Source: Serratia proteamaculans (GTDB lineage Bacteria; Pseudomonadota; Gammaproteobacteria; Enterobacterales; Enterobacteriaceae). From it: DNA of 64,000 bases. The notes beneath the pieces are model-generated. The model saw only the letters and a program-made list of their open reading frames with translations. It searched no databases and was not told the origin of the DNA. Location: the NCBI RefSeq assembly GCF_013337185.1, contig NZ_SWDE01000005.1:62001-126000 (forward strand), read 5' to 3'. The number at the start of each line of letters is the position of its first letter. The stretch's first letter is position 1. Made by a program: the position numbers and the translations under genes. Shown here in pieces: positions 7,903 to 17,875 of the stretch.

Positions 7903-8982
7903 ATGCGGACTCAAGTCAAAGCCCTGCTGACAGGGATTATCCTGGCCACCTCAATGGTCAGCGCCGCACAGGCTGCCGACAAGGTAGTGATCGCCCACCG
8001 TGGTGCCAGCGGCTATCTGCCGGAACACACGCTGCCGGCGAAGGCTATGGCCTACGCGCAGGGTGCAGACTTCCTCGAGCAGGATCTGGTGATGACCAAG
8101 GACAACGAACTGGTGGTGTTGCATGACCACTATCTCGACCGCGTCACCGACGTAGCCGAACGTTTCCCGGACCGCGCACGTAAAGACGGCCGCTATTACG
8201 CCATCGACTTTACCCTGCCGGAAATCAAATCGCTGAAGTTCACCGAAGGCTTCGAGATTGAAAACGGTAAAAAGGTGCAGGGTTACCCTGGCCGTTTCCC
8301 GATGGGCAAATCCGATTTCCGCGTCCATACCTTCCAGGAAGAGATCGAGTTTGTGCAGGGGCTGAACCATTCAACCGGCAAGAACATCGGTATTTACCCG
8401 GAAATCAAAGCGCCATGGTTCCACAAGCAGGAAGGCAAGGATATTTCCAGCAAAGTGCTGGCGGTGCTGAAGCAGTACGGCTACACCGGCAAAGGTGACA
8501 ACGTTTATCTGCAATGCTTCGACGCCAACGAGCTGAAACGCATTAAAACCGAGCTGGAGCCGAAGATGGGCATGGATCTGAAGCTGGTCCAACTGATTGC
8601 CTATAACAAATGGCAGGAAACCTATGAGCAGAAAGCCGATGGCAAATGGGTGGAATACGACTATGACTGGATGTTCAAGCCGGGTGCGATGAAACAAATC
8701 GCCCAGTATGCCGATGGCATCGGGCCGGACTACCACATGCTGGTGGTGGCTGAGAAATCCAAACCGGGCAAGGTGGTACTGACCGATATGGTGAAAGAAG
8801 CCCATGCCAACAAGCTGGCGGTGCACCCCTTCACTATCCGTGCGGACGCACTGCCGAACTACGTCACCGACGTGAATCAACTGTATGACGTGATTTACAA
8901 CCAGGCAGGCGTTGACGGCGTGTTCACCGACTTCCCTGACAAGGGCGTGCAATTCCTGCAAAAGCAGAACCAGCACAAGTAA
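7903..8982 (+). CDS. glpQ: GlpQ, periplasmic glycerophosphodiester phosphodiesterase
   Basis: GlpQ (359 residues) hydrolyses deacylated phospholipids such as glycerophosphocholine to glycerol-3-phosphate plus the alcohol, feeding GlpT. The signal peptide is residues 1-24, ending AAQA before ADKVV. The GDPD signature follows as IAHRGASGYLPEHTLPA with the catalytic His, then EQDLVMTKDNELVVLHDH with metal-binding and catalytic residues. The frame is open further upstream, but the signal peptide, the GGAG at 7890-7893 and the E. coli length all support ATG 7903. Confidence 0.96.
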   Translation: MRTQVKALLTGIILATSMVSAAQAADKVVIAHRGASGYLPEHTLPAKAMAYAQGADFLEQDLVMTKDNELVVLHDHYLDRVTDVAERFPDRARKDGRYYAIDFTLPEIKSLKFTEGFEIENGKKVQGYPGRFPMGKSDFRVHTFQEEIEFVQGLNHSTGKNIGIYPEIKAPWFHKQEGKDISSKVLAVLKQYGYTGKGDNVYLQCFDANELKRIKTELEPKMGMDLKLVQLIAYNKWQETYEQKADGKWVEYDYDWMFKPGAMKQIAQYADGIGPDYHMLVVAEKSKPGKVVLTDMVKEAHANKLAVHPFTIRADALPNYVTDVNQLYDVIYNQAGVDGVFTDFPDKGVQFLQKQNQHK

Positions 8983-8990
8983 TACGAATG

Positions 8991-9010
8991 AGGGCGCCGC
9001 GAGGCGCCCT
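8991..9010. terminator. Bidirectional hairpin between glpQ and yigL
   Basis: AGGGCGCC (8991-8998) and GGCGCCCT (9003-9010) form a perfect eight-base-pair stem with a GCGA loop in the 35-bp gap between the convergent stops. Confidence 0.7.
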
Positions 9011-9017
9011 GTTCATA

Positions 9018-9818
9018 TCAACCCAGGAACATCTTGCGCAGGTAGTGAGGCACCGCATCATCAACGTTGGAGCCAATCACTTCCAACTCCGGCAGTTTGT
9101 CTTTCAGGCGCTGATGCGCGTCGCGCATGATGCAACCCTTGCCGGCCATCGACAGCATTTCCAGGTCATTCATACCGTCGCCAAAGGCAATGCACTCTTT
9201 CAGCGTATAGCCAATGATCTTGGCCACTTCTTCCAGCGCATGGCCTTTTGACACGCCACCGGCCATCACTTCCAGACAGGTTGGGAACGAGAAGCTGACG
9301 TTAACCCGATCGCCCCAACGCGCATTGATGGCATCTTCCAGCGGCAACAGCTTTTCATGATCGTCACAGGTGAAGTACACCTTGCACACGCCATCGGTTT
9401 CCAGCAGGCCCGGCTCGAACAGTTGGTACTTGAAGACGGACTCACGGAAGAACTCTTCCTGCTCCGGACTTTCGCGGTTAATGAACCAGTCGTCATTACG
9501 ATAAACGTTAGTGGTGATGTCCGGATCGTTATGCAGCATACCGTAGAGATCGCGGGCAATGTCTTCGGCCAGGTTGTGGCTGAAAATCAGCTCGCCGTCG
9601 GTGTTATGCACGCGAGCACCGTTGGAGGTGATCATAAAGGCGCTGATCTCGAGGTTATCGCGGATCTGCGCAACGTCGATGTGATGACGGCCGGTAGCAA
9701 AGACAAAATGTACGCCGCGTTGGGTCAGCAGCTTCAGTGTCTCTTTGGCGTAAGGTGACAGAGTGTGGTCGGGTGACAGCAGCGTGCCATCTAAATCGGA
9801 AGCGACGACGTGATACAT
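9018..9818 (-). CDS. yigL: YigL, HAD-family phosphatase (pyridoxal phosphatase)
   Basis: This 266-residue cytoplasmic phosphatase of the Cof subfamily of HAD hydrolases has motif I DLDGTLL at residues 8-14 and the late acidic motif FGDGMNDLEML. E. coli YigL, which it closely matches, dephosphorylates pyridoxal phosphate and sugar phosphates, and its mRNA is stabilised by the sRNA SgrS during glucose-phosphate stress. It lies 11 bases after pldB, and cotranscription of pldB-yigL is likely, as in E. coli and Salmonella, where processing of this dicistronic message allows SgrS control. Confidence 0.95.
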   Translation of the reverse strand: MYHVVASDLDGTLLSPDHTLSPYAKETLKLLTQRGVHFVFATGRHHIDVAQIRDNLEISAFMITSNGARVHNTDGELIFSHNLAEDIARDLYGMLHNDPDITTNVYRNDDWFINRESPEQEEFFRESVFKYQLFEPGLLETDGVCKVYFTCDDHEKLLPLEDAINARWGDRVNVSFSFPTCLEVMAGGVSKGHALEEVAKIIGYTLKECIAFGDGMNDLEMLSMAGKGCIMRDAHQRLKDKLPELEVIGSNVDDAVPHYLRKMFLG

Positions 9819-9829
9819 AGCGGTAATTT

Positions 9830-10867
9830 CTAACCTCTAATGGTGTGGTCGGCGGTTGGGGTACCACCTAAATGATGAGCAAAGAAACGCAGGATTGCGC
9901 TCAGTGCTTCGGCGCGCATCGCGTCCCGCTCAAACAGGATCTCATGCCGTGCGCCTTCGATAACCTGCGGTTTTCCCCCTTCACAGGGATGCCCCGCTTC
10001 TGACAATGCCTGACAAAAAGCCTGATGGGAACGGTTGTCGACCACCCGATCCTCACCGGCCTGCAATAATAATAGCGGCGTGGTGATTTTAGCCGCCTGG
10101 GCGATGATCTCTCGCCCGGCCTGAAGGCTTTCCCGTACCCAGTGGTAGGTTGGCCCGCCCACCTGCAGTTCGGGATAATCGGCGTAATAACGTAAACAGC
10201 GACGGTAGCGCTCACGGCTGTGGGTCAACACGTTGACCACATAAGGTAGCGGTCGCCACTGACCGGTGCCTATCGCATAGTAATCGCGCACCCTGGGGTG
10301 CTTCTCCGTCCAGTTCAGAATGCGATTGGCCATCCAGCCCGGCATCGGCAAATAGATACCGAACATCGGTGCACAAAACGCAGCAGCATCAAAAGCCTGT
10401 GGCTGGCGGGCCAGGAACTGCGCCAGGATCGCACCGCCCATCGAGTGAGCCAACGCAAAGTGTTGCCGATAACCGTGCGGCACCACCTCCTGCTGATAAA
10501 ACTGGGCGAAATCGTCGACGTAATCGGCAAAGTTTATCACATGACCACGGTGCGTATCAGTCAGCAAACGGCCGGAACGGCCTTGCCCGCGATGATCCAA
10601 AATCATTACGTCATAGCCGCAATGGAACAGATCGTAGGCAACCTCAGGATATTTAATATAACTTTCGATACGACCGGGGCTGATCACCACCACCCGCTGA
10701 TGGCGAGAGGAACTGAAACGCACAAAACGGATGGGCACGCCGCCGACACCGCTGAACTCGCCCTCCTCACGCTGCCGCCAAAAGTCCAGCAGCGGTCCCG
10801 TGGCGAAAGCAGCAAACTGCTTTTCACGCGTTAACCAATCATCAGTGCTGAGAGTAAACGACGTCAT
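9830..10867 (-). CDS. pldB: PldB, lysophospholipase L2
   Basis: This 345-residue alpha/beta-hydrolase is associated with the inner membrane and cleaves lysophospholipids. The nucleophile elbow is visible as AHSMGG, with oxyanion region VVISPGR and a C-terminal His in GARHEILFE. A TTG lies one codon upstream of ATG 10867; the ATG was chosen because it has AGGGA at a suitable distance. It is the first gene of pldB-yigL and divergent from rhtB. Confidence 0.94.
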   Translation of the reverse strand: MTSFTLSTDDWLTREKQFAAFATGPLLDFWRQREEGEFSGVGGVPIRFVRFSSSRHQRVVVISPGRIESYIKYPEVAYDLFHCGYDVMILDHRGQGRSGRLLTDTHRGHVINFADYVDDFAQFYQQEVVPHGYRQHFALAHSMGGAILAQFLARQPQAFDAAAFCAPMFGIYLPMPGWMANRILNWTEKHPRVRDYYAIGTGQWRPLPYVVNVLTHSRERYRRCLRYYADYPELQVGGPTYHWVRESLQAGREIIAQAAKITTPLLLLQAGEDRVVDNRSHQAFCQALSEAGHPCEGGKPQVIEGARHEILFERDAMRAEALSAILRFFAHHLGGTPTADHTIRG

Positions 10868-11002
10868 CAAGTGCTTTTCCCTGAGCTACCAGTGGCAAAA
10901 ATGTGACCTCTGGCACAAGAAATAATACTAGCGTATTGTGATTCAATTCTTACAAAAACCGCATCATTTTGGCACAAATTGGCGCTTTCAGGGAGTACTG
11001 CA

Positions 11003-11623
11003 ATGACCTTGGACTGGTGGTTAACCTATCTGCTGACAACTCTTATCCTCAGCTTGTCACCCGGTTCAGGGGCGATCAACACCATGAGCACCGGTATCAG
11101 CCACGGTTATCGTGGCGCAGCGGCGTCCATTGCCGGCCTGCAGGTCGGGCTGAGCCTGCATATCGTACTGGTAGGCATTGGTCTCGGTGCACTGGTATCG
11201 CAGTCACTGCTGGCGTTTGAAATGCTGAAGTGGTTCGGCGCCGCCTATCTGGTGTGGCTTGGCATTCAACAATGGCGCGCTGCAGGTTCGCTGGACTTGC
11301 ATACGCTGGCAGGCACTATGCCGCGTCGCCGTCTGTTCCGCCGAGCGGTACTGGTGAATCTGACCAACCCGAAAAGTATCGTGTTTCTGGCCGCACTGTT
11401 CCCACAGTTTATTTTGCCCAACCAACCACAGGCCGAGCAGTACCTGGTGCTCGGTGTCACTACCGTGGTGGTGGATATTTTCGTGATGATTGGTTACGCC
11501 ACCCTGGCCACCCGCATTGCCGGCTGGCTGAAAACACCACGCCAGATGCAGTTGTTAAACCGTATTTTCGGTTCACTGTTTATTCTGGTGGCCGGGCTGC
11601 TGGCTACGGCCAGAAAGGCATAA
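11003..11623 (+). CDS. rhtB: RhtB, homoserine/homoserine lactone efflux protein
   Basis: This 206-residue LysE/RhtB-family exporter has about six membrane segments and the family signature [14 protein letters not shown] near the N-terminus. It exports homoserine and homoserine lactone. The frame extends eight codons further upstream, but ATG 11003 matches E. coli RhtB exactly in length and is preceded by GGGAG. It lies opposite rhtC across a shared terminator hairpin. Confidence 0.95.
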   Translation: MTLDWWLTYLLTTLILSLSPGSGAINTMSTGISHGYRGAAASIAGLQVGLSLHIVLVGIGLGALVSQSLLAFEMLKWFGAAYLVWLGIQQWRAAGSLDLHTLAGTMPRRRLFRRAVLVNLTNPKSIVFLAALFPQFILPNQPQAEQYLVLGVTTVVVDIFVMIGYATLATRIAGWLKTPRQMQLLNRIFGSLFILVAGLLATARKA

Positions 11624-11629
11624 TGCAAA

Positions 11630-11655
11630 AGGGCCGAACATGGCAGTTCGGCCCT
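11630..11655. terminator. Bidirectional terminator between rhtB and rhtC
   Basis: AGGGCCGAAC (11630-11639) pairs perfectly with GTTCGGCCCT (11646-11655) around a six-base loop; A-rich DNA on the left and CAAAA on the right suit termination in both directions between these convergent genes. Confidence 0.8.
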
Positions 11656-11675
11656 CAAAATCTGTGTGGCAGTGA

Positions 11676-12302
11676 TTAGCGGGTAAAGATCAGGTGTAAA
11701 CCAAAACCGGTAAACAGCACGCCCGCCAGTCCGTCTATCCACTTGGCCAACCGTTGATAACCCCGGCGCATGCTCGGCAATGCAAACACCACCGCCACCA
11801 GGCTGAACCAGACAAAAGTCTCAGCGATGATCAGCAAGAACAGGCCCCAGCGGGCACCGGCACCGACGTCGTCACCCACAAACAGTGAAAACACGCTGCC
11901 GAAATAGATAACCGCCTTCGGGTTGGACAAGTTGGTCAGAAAGCCACGGATAAAGCTGCGCCCAGGCTTCGGCAAGGCCACTTTCACCTCCGCCGCAGGC
12001 ACCGACTGGGCATTTTGAGAACGGGCGGAGCGCAACAGTTGCCAGCCCATCCAGCACAGGTAAATCCCACCACCCACCATGATGATTTGATGCAGCCAGG
12101 CCATTTTTTGCAGGATCAGGTGCAGGCCCATCAAGGCCACGCCCGCCCACACCACGATACCCAGTGAAATGCCCAGCACGCCCATCATCGCCTCACGGCG
12201 CGAACGGCTGGCGGCGGTTTGCGAAACAAAAAAGAAGTCCGGCCCCGGGCTCATCAGCGCAATCAGGTGCACCAGTGCCACGGTCAGAAACAGCATCAGC
12301 AT
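11676..12302 (-). CDS. rhtC: RhtC, threonine efflux protein
   Basis: This 208-residue LysE/RhtB-family exporter starts MLMLFLTVALVHLIALMSPG and contains the signature MSPGPDFFFVSQTA. It exports threonine. It is paralogous to the neighbouring rhtB. It begins 13 bases after the recQ stop, as in E. coli, so the two are probably cotranscribed. Confidence 0.95.
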   Translation of the reverse strand: MLMLFLTVALVHLIALMSPGPDFFFVSQTAASRSRREAMMGVLGISLGIVVWAGVALMGLHLILQKMAWLHQIIMVGGGIYLCWMGWQLLRSARSQNAQSVPAAEVKVALPKPGRSFIRGFLTNLSNPKAVIYFGSVFSLFVGDDVGAGARWGLFLLIIAETFVWFSLVAVVFALPSMRRGYQRLAKWIDGLAGVLFTGFGLHLIFTR

Positions 12303-12314
12303 GATTTATTGCCC

Positions 12315-14147
12315 TTAATCTTCGTCATTATCGAGGTGATCGCGGATCATCGCCATAAACGGCGCGCCAAAACGCTCCAGCTTGCGCTGACCGACACCGT
12401 TAACGCTTAACAGGTCGCCGGCCTTGATAGGCATCTGTTCCGCCATTTCCAACAAGGTGGCATCGTTAAACACCACATAAGGCGGGATATTTTCTTCGTC
12501 GGCAATCGATTTTCGCAACTTGCGCAATTTGGCGAACAGTTTGCGATCGTAATTGCCGCCGTAGGACTTTTGGTTACTGCTGCTGCGGGCCTTCAGGCTC
12601 TGGATGCGCGGTACCGCCAGTTGCAGTTCCAGCTCCCCCCGCAACACCGGCCGCGCAGATTCGGTCAGTTGCAGCGCCGAGTGCATGGCAATGTTCTGGG
12701 TGATAAAACCCAGATGGATCAACTGACGCAGCACGCTGGTCCAGTGCTCGGTGGTCTGTTCGCGACCAATACCGTACACCGGCAGTTTCTCGTGCCCGTA
12801 TTCACGGATACGCTGATTATTAGAACCGCGCAGCACCTCGACAATGTATCCCAGCCCGAAACGCTGGCCGACACGGTACACGCAGGACAACGCCTTGCGC
12901 GCATCCTCCAATCCATCGTAACGCTTGGGGGGATCCAGGCAGATATCGCAGTTGCCGCAGTTCTGGTGTTTGCCTTCGCCAAAATAGTTGAGCAGCACCA
13001 GGCGGCGACAGGTTTGCGCTTCGGCGAAAGCCCCCATGGCGTTCAACTTGTGGCGCTCAATATCCAGTTGCTGTCCGGCGGACTTTTCCTCCAGACAGCG
13101 GCGCAGCCAGGCCATATCGGCCGGGTCATACAGCAGGATCGCCTCGGCCGGTAAGCCGTCGCGCCCGGCACGGCCGGTTTCCTGATAATAAGATTCGATA
13201 TTGCGCGGAATATCAAAGTGCACCACAAAGCGCACGTTGGGTTTGTTAATGCCCATACCGAAGGCGACGGTGGCGACCACTACCTGTAAATCATCCCGCT
13301 GGAACGCTTCCTGCACCTGCGCGCGGCGGTCGTTGTCCAACCCGGCATGATAGGCCCCCACGCTCAGCCCACGGCTTTGCAGGCGGGCAGTGGTGTCTTC
13401 CACCTTGGCGCGGCTGTTGCAGTAAATGATGCCGCTTTTGCCGCGTTGGTCCTGCACAAACCGCCACAATTGGTCGAGCGGCTTGAATTTCTCCACCAGC
13501 GTATAGCGGATGTTTGGCCGGTCAAAGCTGCTGACCTGCACCAGCGGATCCTGCAGTGCCAGCAGACGGACAATGTCACCACGCGTAGATTCATCAGCGG
13601 TGGCGGTCAGCGCGATCACCGGCATAGCGGGGAAACGTTGCTTCAACAGCCCCAATGCACGGTATTCAGGCCGGAAGTCATGACCCCATTGAGAAATACA
13701 GTGCGCTTCATCTACCGCCAGCAAGGCAGGTGGATTGCCGCCGAGCTGATCGAGGAAGCTGTCCATCATCAGCCGCTCGGGGGCGATATAAAGCATTTTG
13801 ATCTGGCCGCTGCGGCAACCTGCCATGACCTCAAGCTGTTGCTCGCGCGTCTGGGTCGAGTTATAGCAGGCAGCGGAGACGCCATAGGCCAGCAACTGAT
13901 CGACCTGATCTTTCATCAATGAGATCAACGGGGAAACCACTAACGTCAGGCCATCCATCACCAGCGCCGGGATTTGGTAGCACAACGATTTACCGCCGCC
14001 GGTTGGCATAACCACCAGGCAATCCTGCCCGCCGATCGCCGTGTTGATAATCGTTTGTTGACCCGGTCGGAATTGCTGGTAGCCGAAGGTATCGCGTAAT
14101 ACCTGCTCTGCCAGCAACTCTTTGTTTATCACTGCTGCGGTTGACAC
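12315..14147 (-). CDS. recQ: RecQ, ATP-dependent 3'-5' DNA helicase
   Basis: RecQ (610 residues from GTG 14147) unwinds DNA at stalled forks and in RecF-pathway recombination. Walker A PTGGGKS is at about 48-54, and the DEAH box is [18 protein letters not shown]. The helicase C domain has the GRAGRDG arginine-finger motif. The zinc cysteines lie in CRRLVLL...CGNCDIC, and a winged-helix and C-terminal HRDC domain ([16 protein letters not shown]) follow. An open frame reaches ATG 14171, but GTG 14147 behind GGGGAAG gives the family length (609 in E. coli). Confidence 0.95.
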   Translation of the reverse strand: MSTAAVINKELLAEQVLRDTFGYQQFRPGQQTIINTAIGGQDCLVVMPTGGGKSLCYQIPALVMDGLTLVVSPLISLMKDQVDQLLAYGVSAACYNSTQTREQQLEVMAGCRSGQIKMLYIAPERLMMDSFLDQLGGNPPALLAVDEAHCISQWGHDFRPEYRALGLLKQRFPAMPVIALTATADESTRGDIVRLLALQDPLVQVSSFDRPNIRYTLVEKFKPLDQLWRFVQDQRGKSGIIYCNSRAKVEDTTARLQSRGLSVGAYHAGLDNDRRAQVQEAFQRDDLQVVVATVAFGMGINKPNVRFVVHFDIPRNIESYYQETGRAGRDGLPAEAILLYDPADMAWLRRCLEEKSAGQQLDIERHKLNAMGAFAEAQTCRRLVLLNYFGEGKHQNCGNCDICLDPPKRYDGLEDARKALSCVYRVGQRFGLGYIVEVLRGSNNQRIREYGHEKLPVYGIGREQTTEHWTSVLRQLIHLGFITQNIAMHSALQLTESARPVLRGELELQLAVPRIQSLKARSSSNQKSYGGNYDRKLFAKLRKLRKSIADEENIPPYVVFNDATLLEMAEQMPIKAGDLLSVNGVGQRKLERFGAPFMAMIRDHLDNDED

Positions 14148-14195
14148 ACACTTCCCCATTTTTTGTAGCAAAACGCCGCCTTTATGACGGCCGGA

Positions 14196-15074
14196 TTACA
14201 TAATATCGTTAAGCATGACACCAACGCCAACCCGTGTCTGCCGGAAGTTGTAATCAATCAGGGATTCGCCGTAGCCGCTGAACACCTGGGTGTAGAAACG
14301 CACATGCTTGCTGATCGGATAGCTCCAGCCTAACTCCGCACCGCCATAGCCGCTGTTCCAGTTGTAGTGACTGTCGACACTGAACACGCTGTCACCCCAG
14401 GCATAACCCACTTTCAGGCGGTAATAGCCCATATATTTGGTGATATCCGGGTTATCGTCGCTGCTGTCGCTTTCTGCGAAGCGGAACCAGGGTTTGAGAT
14501 CCACCTGCCAGTTGCCGTTTTGCGCCATAAAGCGGGCGTAACCCCGGTTCCAACTACGGGAAGTGGGATCGGAGCGGCCGTTGGACTGGTGATTCAGGCC
14601 CACTTCAACGTCACGCAGTGTCCAGCCGGCGAAGCTGTAATCGGTCGCCCACCCCAGGAACACCTGCGGTTCGTAGTTGGTCTCACGGAACGGTGATGAC
14701 TCGCTGTGGTTGGAAAGCTGCCACCATGAGCGCTGAGTATAAGACGCACCCAACACCGAGTTGTCGCCAAGAATGCCGCGCCACAGCGGGAATGCCAGGC
14801 TGAGCTGGTATTTCACTTCATCCTTGCGAGCATTATCAGCCCAGTTATAGGACTTGATAGCCTCTTTGTTGATATTGCTGGTATCGGTATACAACACATA
14901 GTTGGTGTCATACGGATACAGCGTGAATGGGTTGTCGTGATCCTGCAGCATATTGGCAATAATGCTGCCACGCACCGCCGGCTTATCATGAATTTGCTGC
15001 TCTTTGGCTTCTTCTGCCTGTACCAGCGGTGCCGCCGCCAGCGTGGCCAAAACGACCCCGGTCAAAATGCGCAT
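14196..15074 (-). CDS. pldA: PldA, outer membrane phospholipase A1
   Basis: This 292-residue outer-membrane beta-barrel removes misplaced phospholipids from the outer leaflet. The 20-residue signal peptide ends VQA. The catalytic NHQSNG places His162 and Ser164 exactly as in E. coli OmpPLA precursor numbering, and downstream Tyr/Trp-rich strands form the barrel. ATG 15074 was chosen for its signal peptide and the GGAAGG upstream; the frame runs ten codons further. It lies directly upstream of recQ, as in E. coli. Confidence 0.96.
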   Translation of the reverse strand: MRILTGVVLATLAAAPLVQAEEAKEQQIHDKPAVRGSIIANMLQDHDNPFTLYPYDTNYVLYTDTSNINKEAIKSYNWADNARKDEVKYQLSLAFPLWRGILGDNSVLGASYTQRSWWQLSNHSESSPFRETNYEPQVFLGWATDYSFAGWTLRDVEVGLNHQSNGRSDPTSRSWNRGYARFMAQNGNWQVDLKPWFRFAESDSSDDNPDITKYMGYYRLKVGYAWGDSVFSVDSHYNWNSGYGGAELGWSYPISKHVRFYTQVFSGYGESLIDYNFRQTRVGVGVMLNDIM

Positions 15075-15275
15075 AACCTTCCTCACCCCAACATAAAATG
15101 ACAAACGCTGAAATAAAAACAGGCCATTTTACACACAAAGGGAGTTTTACAGCAGTGCGGCGTGTATTTATTGGATTAGTCTGGAAAGCAACAAAATATA
15201 GGCATAATATCAACAAACAGTTAACCTGGACTGACCAGTTAGCTTCCCCTATTACACAGAAAAGAATGGGTATTT

Positions 15276-15746
15276 ATGTCTACCACACCACTGACGCTTG
15301 AAGCTGCCCGCCAGAAAATTGGCGAAATCTTTGTTTATCACATGCCGTTTAACCGCGAGCTGGGCCTGGAACTGCGCCGTTTTGACGACGACTACGTGGA
15401 GCTGAGTTTCACCAACCAGCCCAAGCTGGTGGGCAATGCCGCCCAGAAAATTCTGCACGGCGGCGTGATCGCCTCAGTGCTGGACGTTGCGGCGGGTTTG
15501 GCATGTGCCGGCAGCGTACTGATGCGTCTGGATCCGTTGATCGAAGAAGAAGTGGCTACTCGTCTTTCCCGCATGGGAACCATCGATCTGCGCGTTGACT
15601 ATCTGCGTCCTGGTCGTGGCGAGCATTTCGTTGCCGCCGCCAGCGTATTGCGCAGCGGCAACAAAGTCGCGGTCGCCCGCGTCGAACTGCATAACCACGA
15701 TGGCCTGCATATCGCCAGCGCCACGGCCACCTACCTGGTCGGGTGA
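15276..15746 (+). CDS. yigI: YigI, hotdog-fold acyl-CoA thioesterase
   Basis: This 156-residue protein has the PaaI-like thioesterase hotdog core, including [16 protein letters not shown] and a terminal strand [12 protein letters not shown]. The E. coli homologue hydrolyses medium- to long-chain acyl-CoAs. Gene order pldA-yigI-rarD matches E. coli. The ATG follows AAAAGAATGGGT, a weak ribosome binding site. Confidence 0.92.
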   Translation: MSTTPLTLEAARQKIGEIFVYHMPFNRELGLELRRFDDDYVELSFTNQPKLVGNAAQKILHGGVIASVLDVAAGLACAGSVLMRLDPLIEEEVATRLSRMGTIDLRVDYLRPGRGEHFVAAASVLRSGNKVAVARVELHNHDGLHIASATATYLVG

Positions 15747-15810
15747 TTGTGCGCGGTGAGCGTCTTCAGTACACTCACCGCATCTCCGTTTTTCCCATCC
15801 GAGTAACGTC

Positions 15811-16698
15811 ATGGACGCACAGCAAACACGACAGGGCATCTTCTTTGCTCTGGCTGCCTATTTTATTTGGGGTATCGCCCCGGCCTATTTCAAGCTGATC
15901 CAGCAGGTGCCTGCTGACGAGATCCTCACCCATCGGGTGATTTGGTCATTCTTCTTTATGCTGGCGCTGATCACCCTCGGGCGTAACTGGTCACAGGTGC
16001 GGGCTGCCTGCCACGACCGTAAACGGCTGTTGCTGCTGGCGGTGACCGCATTGCTGATCGGTGGCAACTGGCTGCTGTTTATCTGGGCGGTGAATAATCA
16101 CCATATGCTGGAAGCCAGCCTGGGCTATTTCATTAATCCGCTGGTGAATGTGTTGCTGGGGATGTTGTTCCTGGGCGAACGCTTTCGTCGTATGCAGTGG
16201 CTGGCGGTGGTACTGGCTTTTGCCGGCGTCCTGATCCAGCTCTGGCAGTTCGGCTCACTACCGATTATCGGCCTTGGGCTGGCGTTCAGCTTTGCCTTTT
16301 ACGGCCTGCTGCGCAAGAAGATCGCCATCGACGCGCAAAGCGGCATGCTGATCGAAACCCTGTGGCTACTGCCGGTAGCAGCGGCCTATCTGTTCCTGTT
16401 CGCCGACAGCCCGACCAGTCACCTGGGTGCCAACCCCTGGTCGCTGAACCTGTTGCTGGTGGCGGCCGGTATCGTCACTACCATACCGCTGCTGTTCTTT
16501 ACCGCTGCGGCTACCCGCCTGCGCCTGTCGACGCTCGGCTTCTTCCAATACCTCGGCCCCACGCTGATGTTCCTGCTGGCCGTCACCTTCTACGGTGAAA
16601 CCGTCGGGCAAGACAAGCTGGTGACCTTCGGCTTTATCTGGGCGGCGCTGCTGTTGTTTATTCTCGACGCGCTCTACACCCAGCGCAAACTGCGTTGA
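15811..16698 (+). CDS. rarD: RarD, EamA-family permease
   Basis: This 295-residue protein has about ten membrane segments forming two EamA (DMT superfamily) repeats and is named after a chloramphenicol-sensitivity phenotype. It starts MDAQQTRQGIFFALAAYFIW, typical of RarD. The transported substrate is not established. It follows yigI by 64 bp in the same direction. Confidence 0.93.
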   Translation: MDAQQTRQGIFFALAAYFIWGIAPAYFKLIQQVPADEILTHRVIWSFFFMLALITLGRNWSQVRAACHDRKRLLLLAVTALLIGGNWLLFIWAVNNHHMLEASLGYFINPLVNVLLGMLFLGERFRRMQWLAVVLAFAGVLIQLWQFGSLPIIGLGLAFSFAFYGLLRKKIAIDAQSGMLIETLWLLPVAAAYLFLFADSPTSHLGANPWSLNLLLVAAGIVTTIPLLFFTAAATRLRLSTLGFFQYLGPTLMFLLAVTFYGETVGQDKLVTFGFIWAALLLFILDALYTQRKLR

Positions 16699-16706
16699 TG
16701 CCAGCG

Positions 16707-17765
16707 TCAAGTTGACGCCGGCGTGGCGTGGTTGGAAATAAACCGCGCCATCGCCGGCCCCGTCAGCAGAATGGTGAATAAACGCAGCGTCTGCATTGCC
16801 ATCACAAAAGACATATCGACCCGGCTGCCCGCCGCAATGATCGCCACGGTATCCAGCCCACCGGGGCTGGTAGCCAGATAGGCGGTCATCAAATCTACCG
16901 GTAGAAAGTGCGTCAACATCCACGCCAGCAGGCCACAAAACAGCATCAGCGCGACTATCGACACTACCATCTGCGGCAAAGTCCGCAGCGCCAGTAAAAA
17001 TATTGGCCGGGTAAAACGCAGCCCGACGCTCCAGCCAATCAGGGTGTAGGCCAACGCCAACAACCATTCTGGTACCTGTAGCGCCATAGTACCGCTGGAA
17101 TGCAGTGCCGCACCGATGATCATCGGCAGCAACAGTGCACCGGAAGGAATGCGCAGTCGGGGGCCCAACCAGGCACCGACAATGGCTACGCCCAGCGTCG
17201 CCGGGAAGCGCCAATCCAGCGACGGAAACCACTCCAGCGCTATACTGCCATGCCCCGCCTCATCACCCAGCCCAATGCGGGCCACCATAGCGGCTGCGGT
17301 CGCAACAAACAGCACCCGCAGATACTGCATAAAGGCCACCAGTCGAACGTCCGCGCCAAAATCCCCGGCCATTGCCACCATCGCCGACGCTCCGCCAGGC
17401 GATGAGCCCCAGGCACCGGTCGGCCCAGGCAGGCGGCTAAAACGTACCAGGCACCAGCCGGAAATACCACTGGCCAGCAGCGTGGCGATCAGCACCAGCA
17501 GCACCAGCGGCCAGTCGTCGAGTAACGGTGTGAGAATAGCGGGAGAAAGGCTTTGTGCAATCATACAGCCCAGCACCGCCTGCGCAGCGATAAACAGGTA
17601 ACCGGGAATGCGAACCGAGGCCCCCAACAACCCCATGGCCACGCCGACAATCATCGGCCCCAGTAACAGCGCAGCGGGAATATGGAAAGTTTGCAGGCCA
17701 AACCCCAGCACCAGCGAAGCCAGCAGCAGGATCGACCATTGAATCAAGCGGGGGAACTTCTCCAT
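16707..17765 (-). CDS. AbrB-family inner membrane protein, putative transporter
   Basis: This 352-residue protein has about ten membrane segments and an internal duplication, each half carrying a Ser-Pro-Gly-Gly motif in a re-entrant region (SSPGGASAM and TSPGGLDTV). This is the pattern of the AbrB/YgbN-like duplicated permease family, named after E. coli AbrB, reported as a regulator of aidB expression. The substrate is unknown. ATG 17765 (MEKFPRLIQ) starts at the first hydrophobic helix; the frame is open 17 codons further. It is convergent with rarD. Confidence 0.8.
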   Translation of the reverse strand: MEKFPRLIQWSILLLASLVLGFGLQTFHIPAALLLGPMIVGVAMGLLGASVRIPGYLFIAAQAVLGCMIAQSLSPAILTPLLDDWPLVLLVLIATLLASGISGWCLVRFSRLPGPTGAWGSSPGGASAMVAMAGDFGADVRLVAFMQYLRVLFVATAAAMVARIGLGDEAGHGSIALEWFPSLDWRFPATLGVAIVGAWLGPRLRIPSGALLLPMIIGAALHSSGTMALQVPEWLLALAYTLIGWSVGLRFTRPIFLLALRTLPQMVVSIVALMLFCGLLAWMLTHFLPVDLMTAYLATSPGGLDTVAIIAAGSRVDMSFVMAMQTLRLFTILLTGPAMARFISNHATPAST

Positions 17766-17850
17766 CGAAACGCACGCCTTAAGGACAGATAAGCTAAGCG
17801 GGCATTCTACCCTCATTTAGCAGGCTAATCTTTGGCAGCAGCAGAAATAT

Positions 17851-17870
17851 CGGGCGCACAGGGTCGCCCG
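17851..17870 (-). terminator. Hairpin after corA
   Basis: CGGGCG (17851-17856) pairs with CGCCCG (17865-17870) five bases past the corA stop. On the minus strand it is followed by ATATTTC, a weak T-rich tail. Confidence 0.5.
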
Positions 17871-17875
17871 TCAGA

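Noticed and set aside
16366-17232. 288-codon minus-strand ORF spanning the rarD and AbrB-family genes
   Set aside because: It is a shadow frame crossing two real, oppositely oriented genes, with no recognisable domain.
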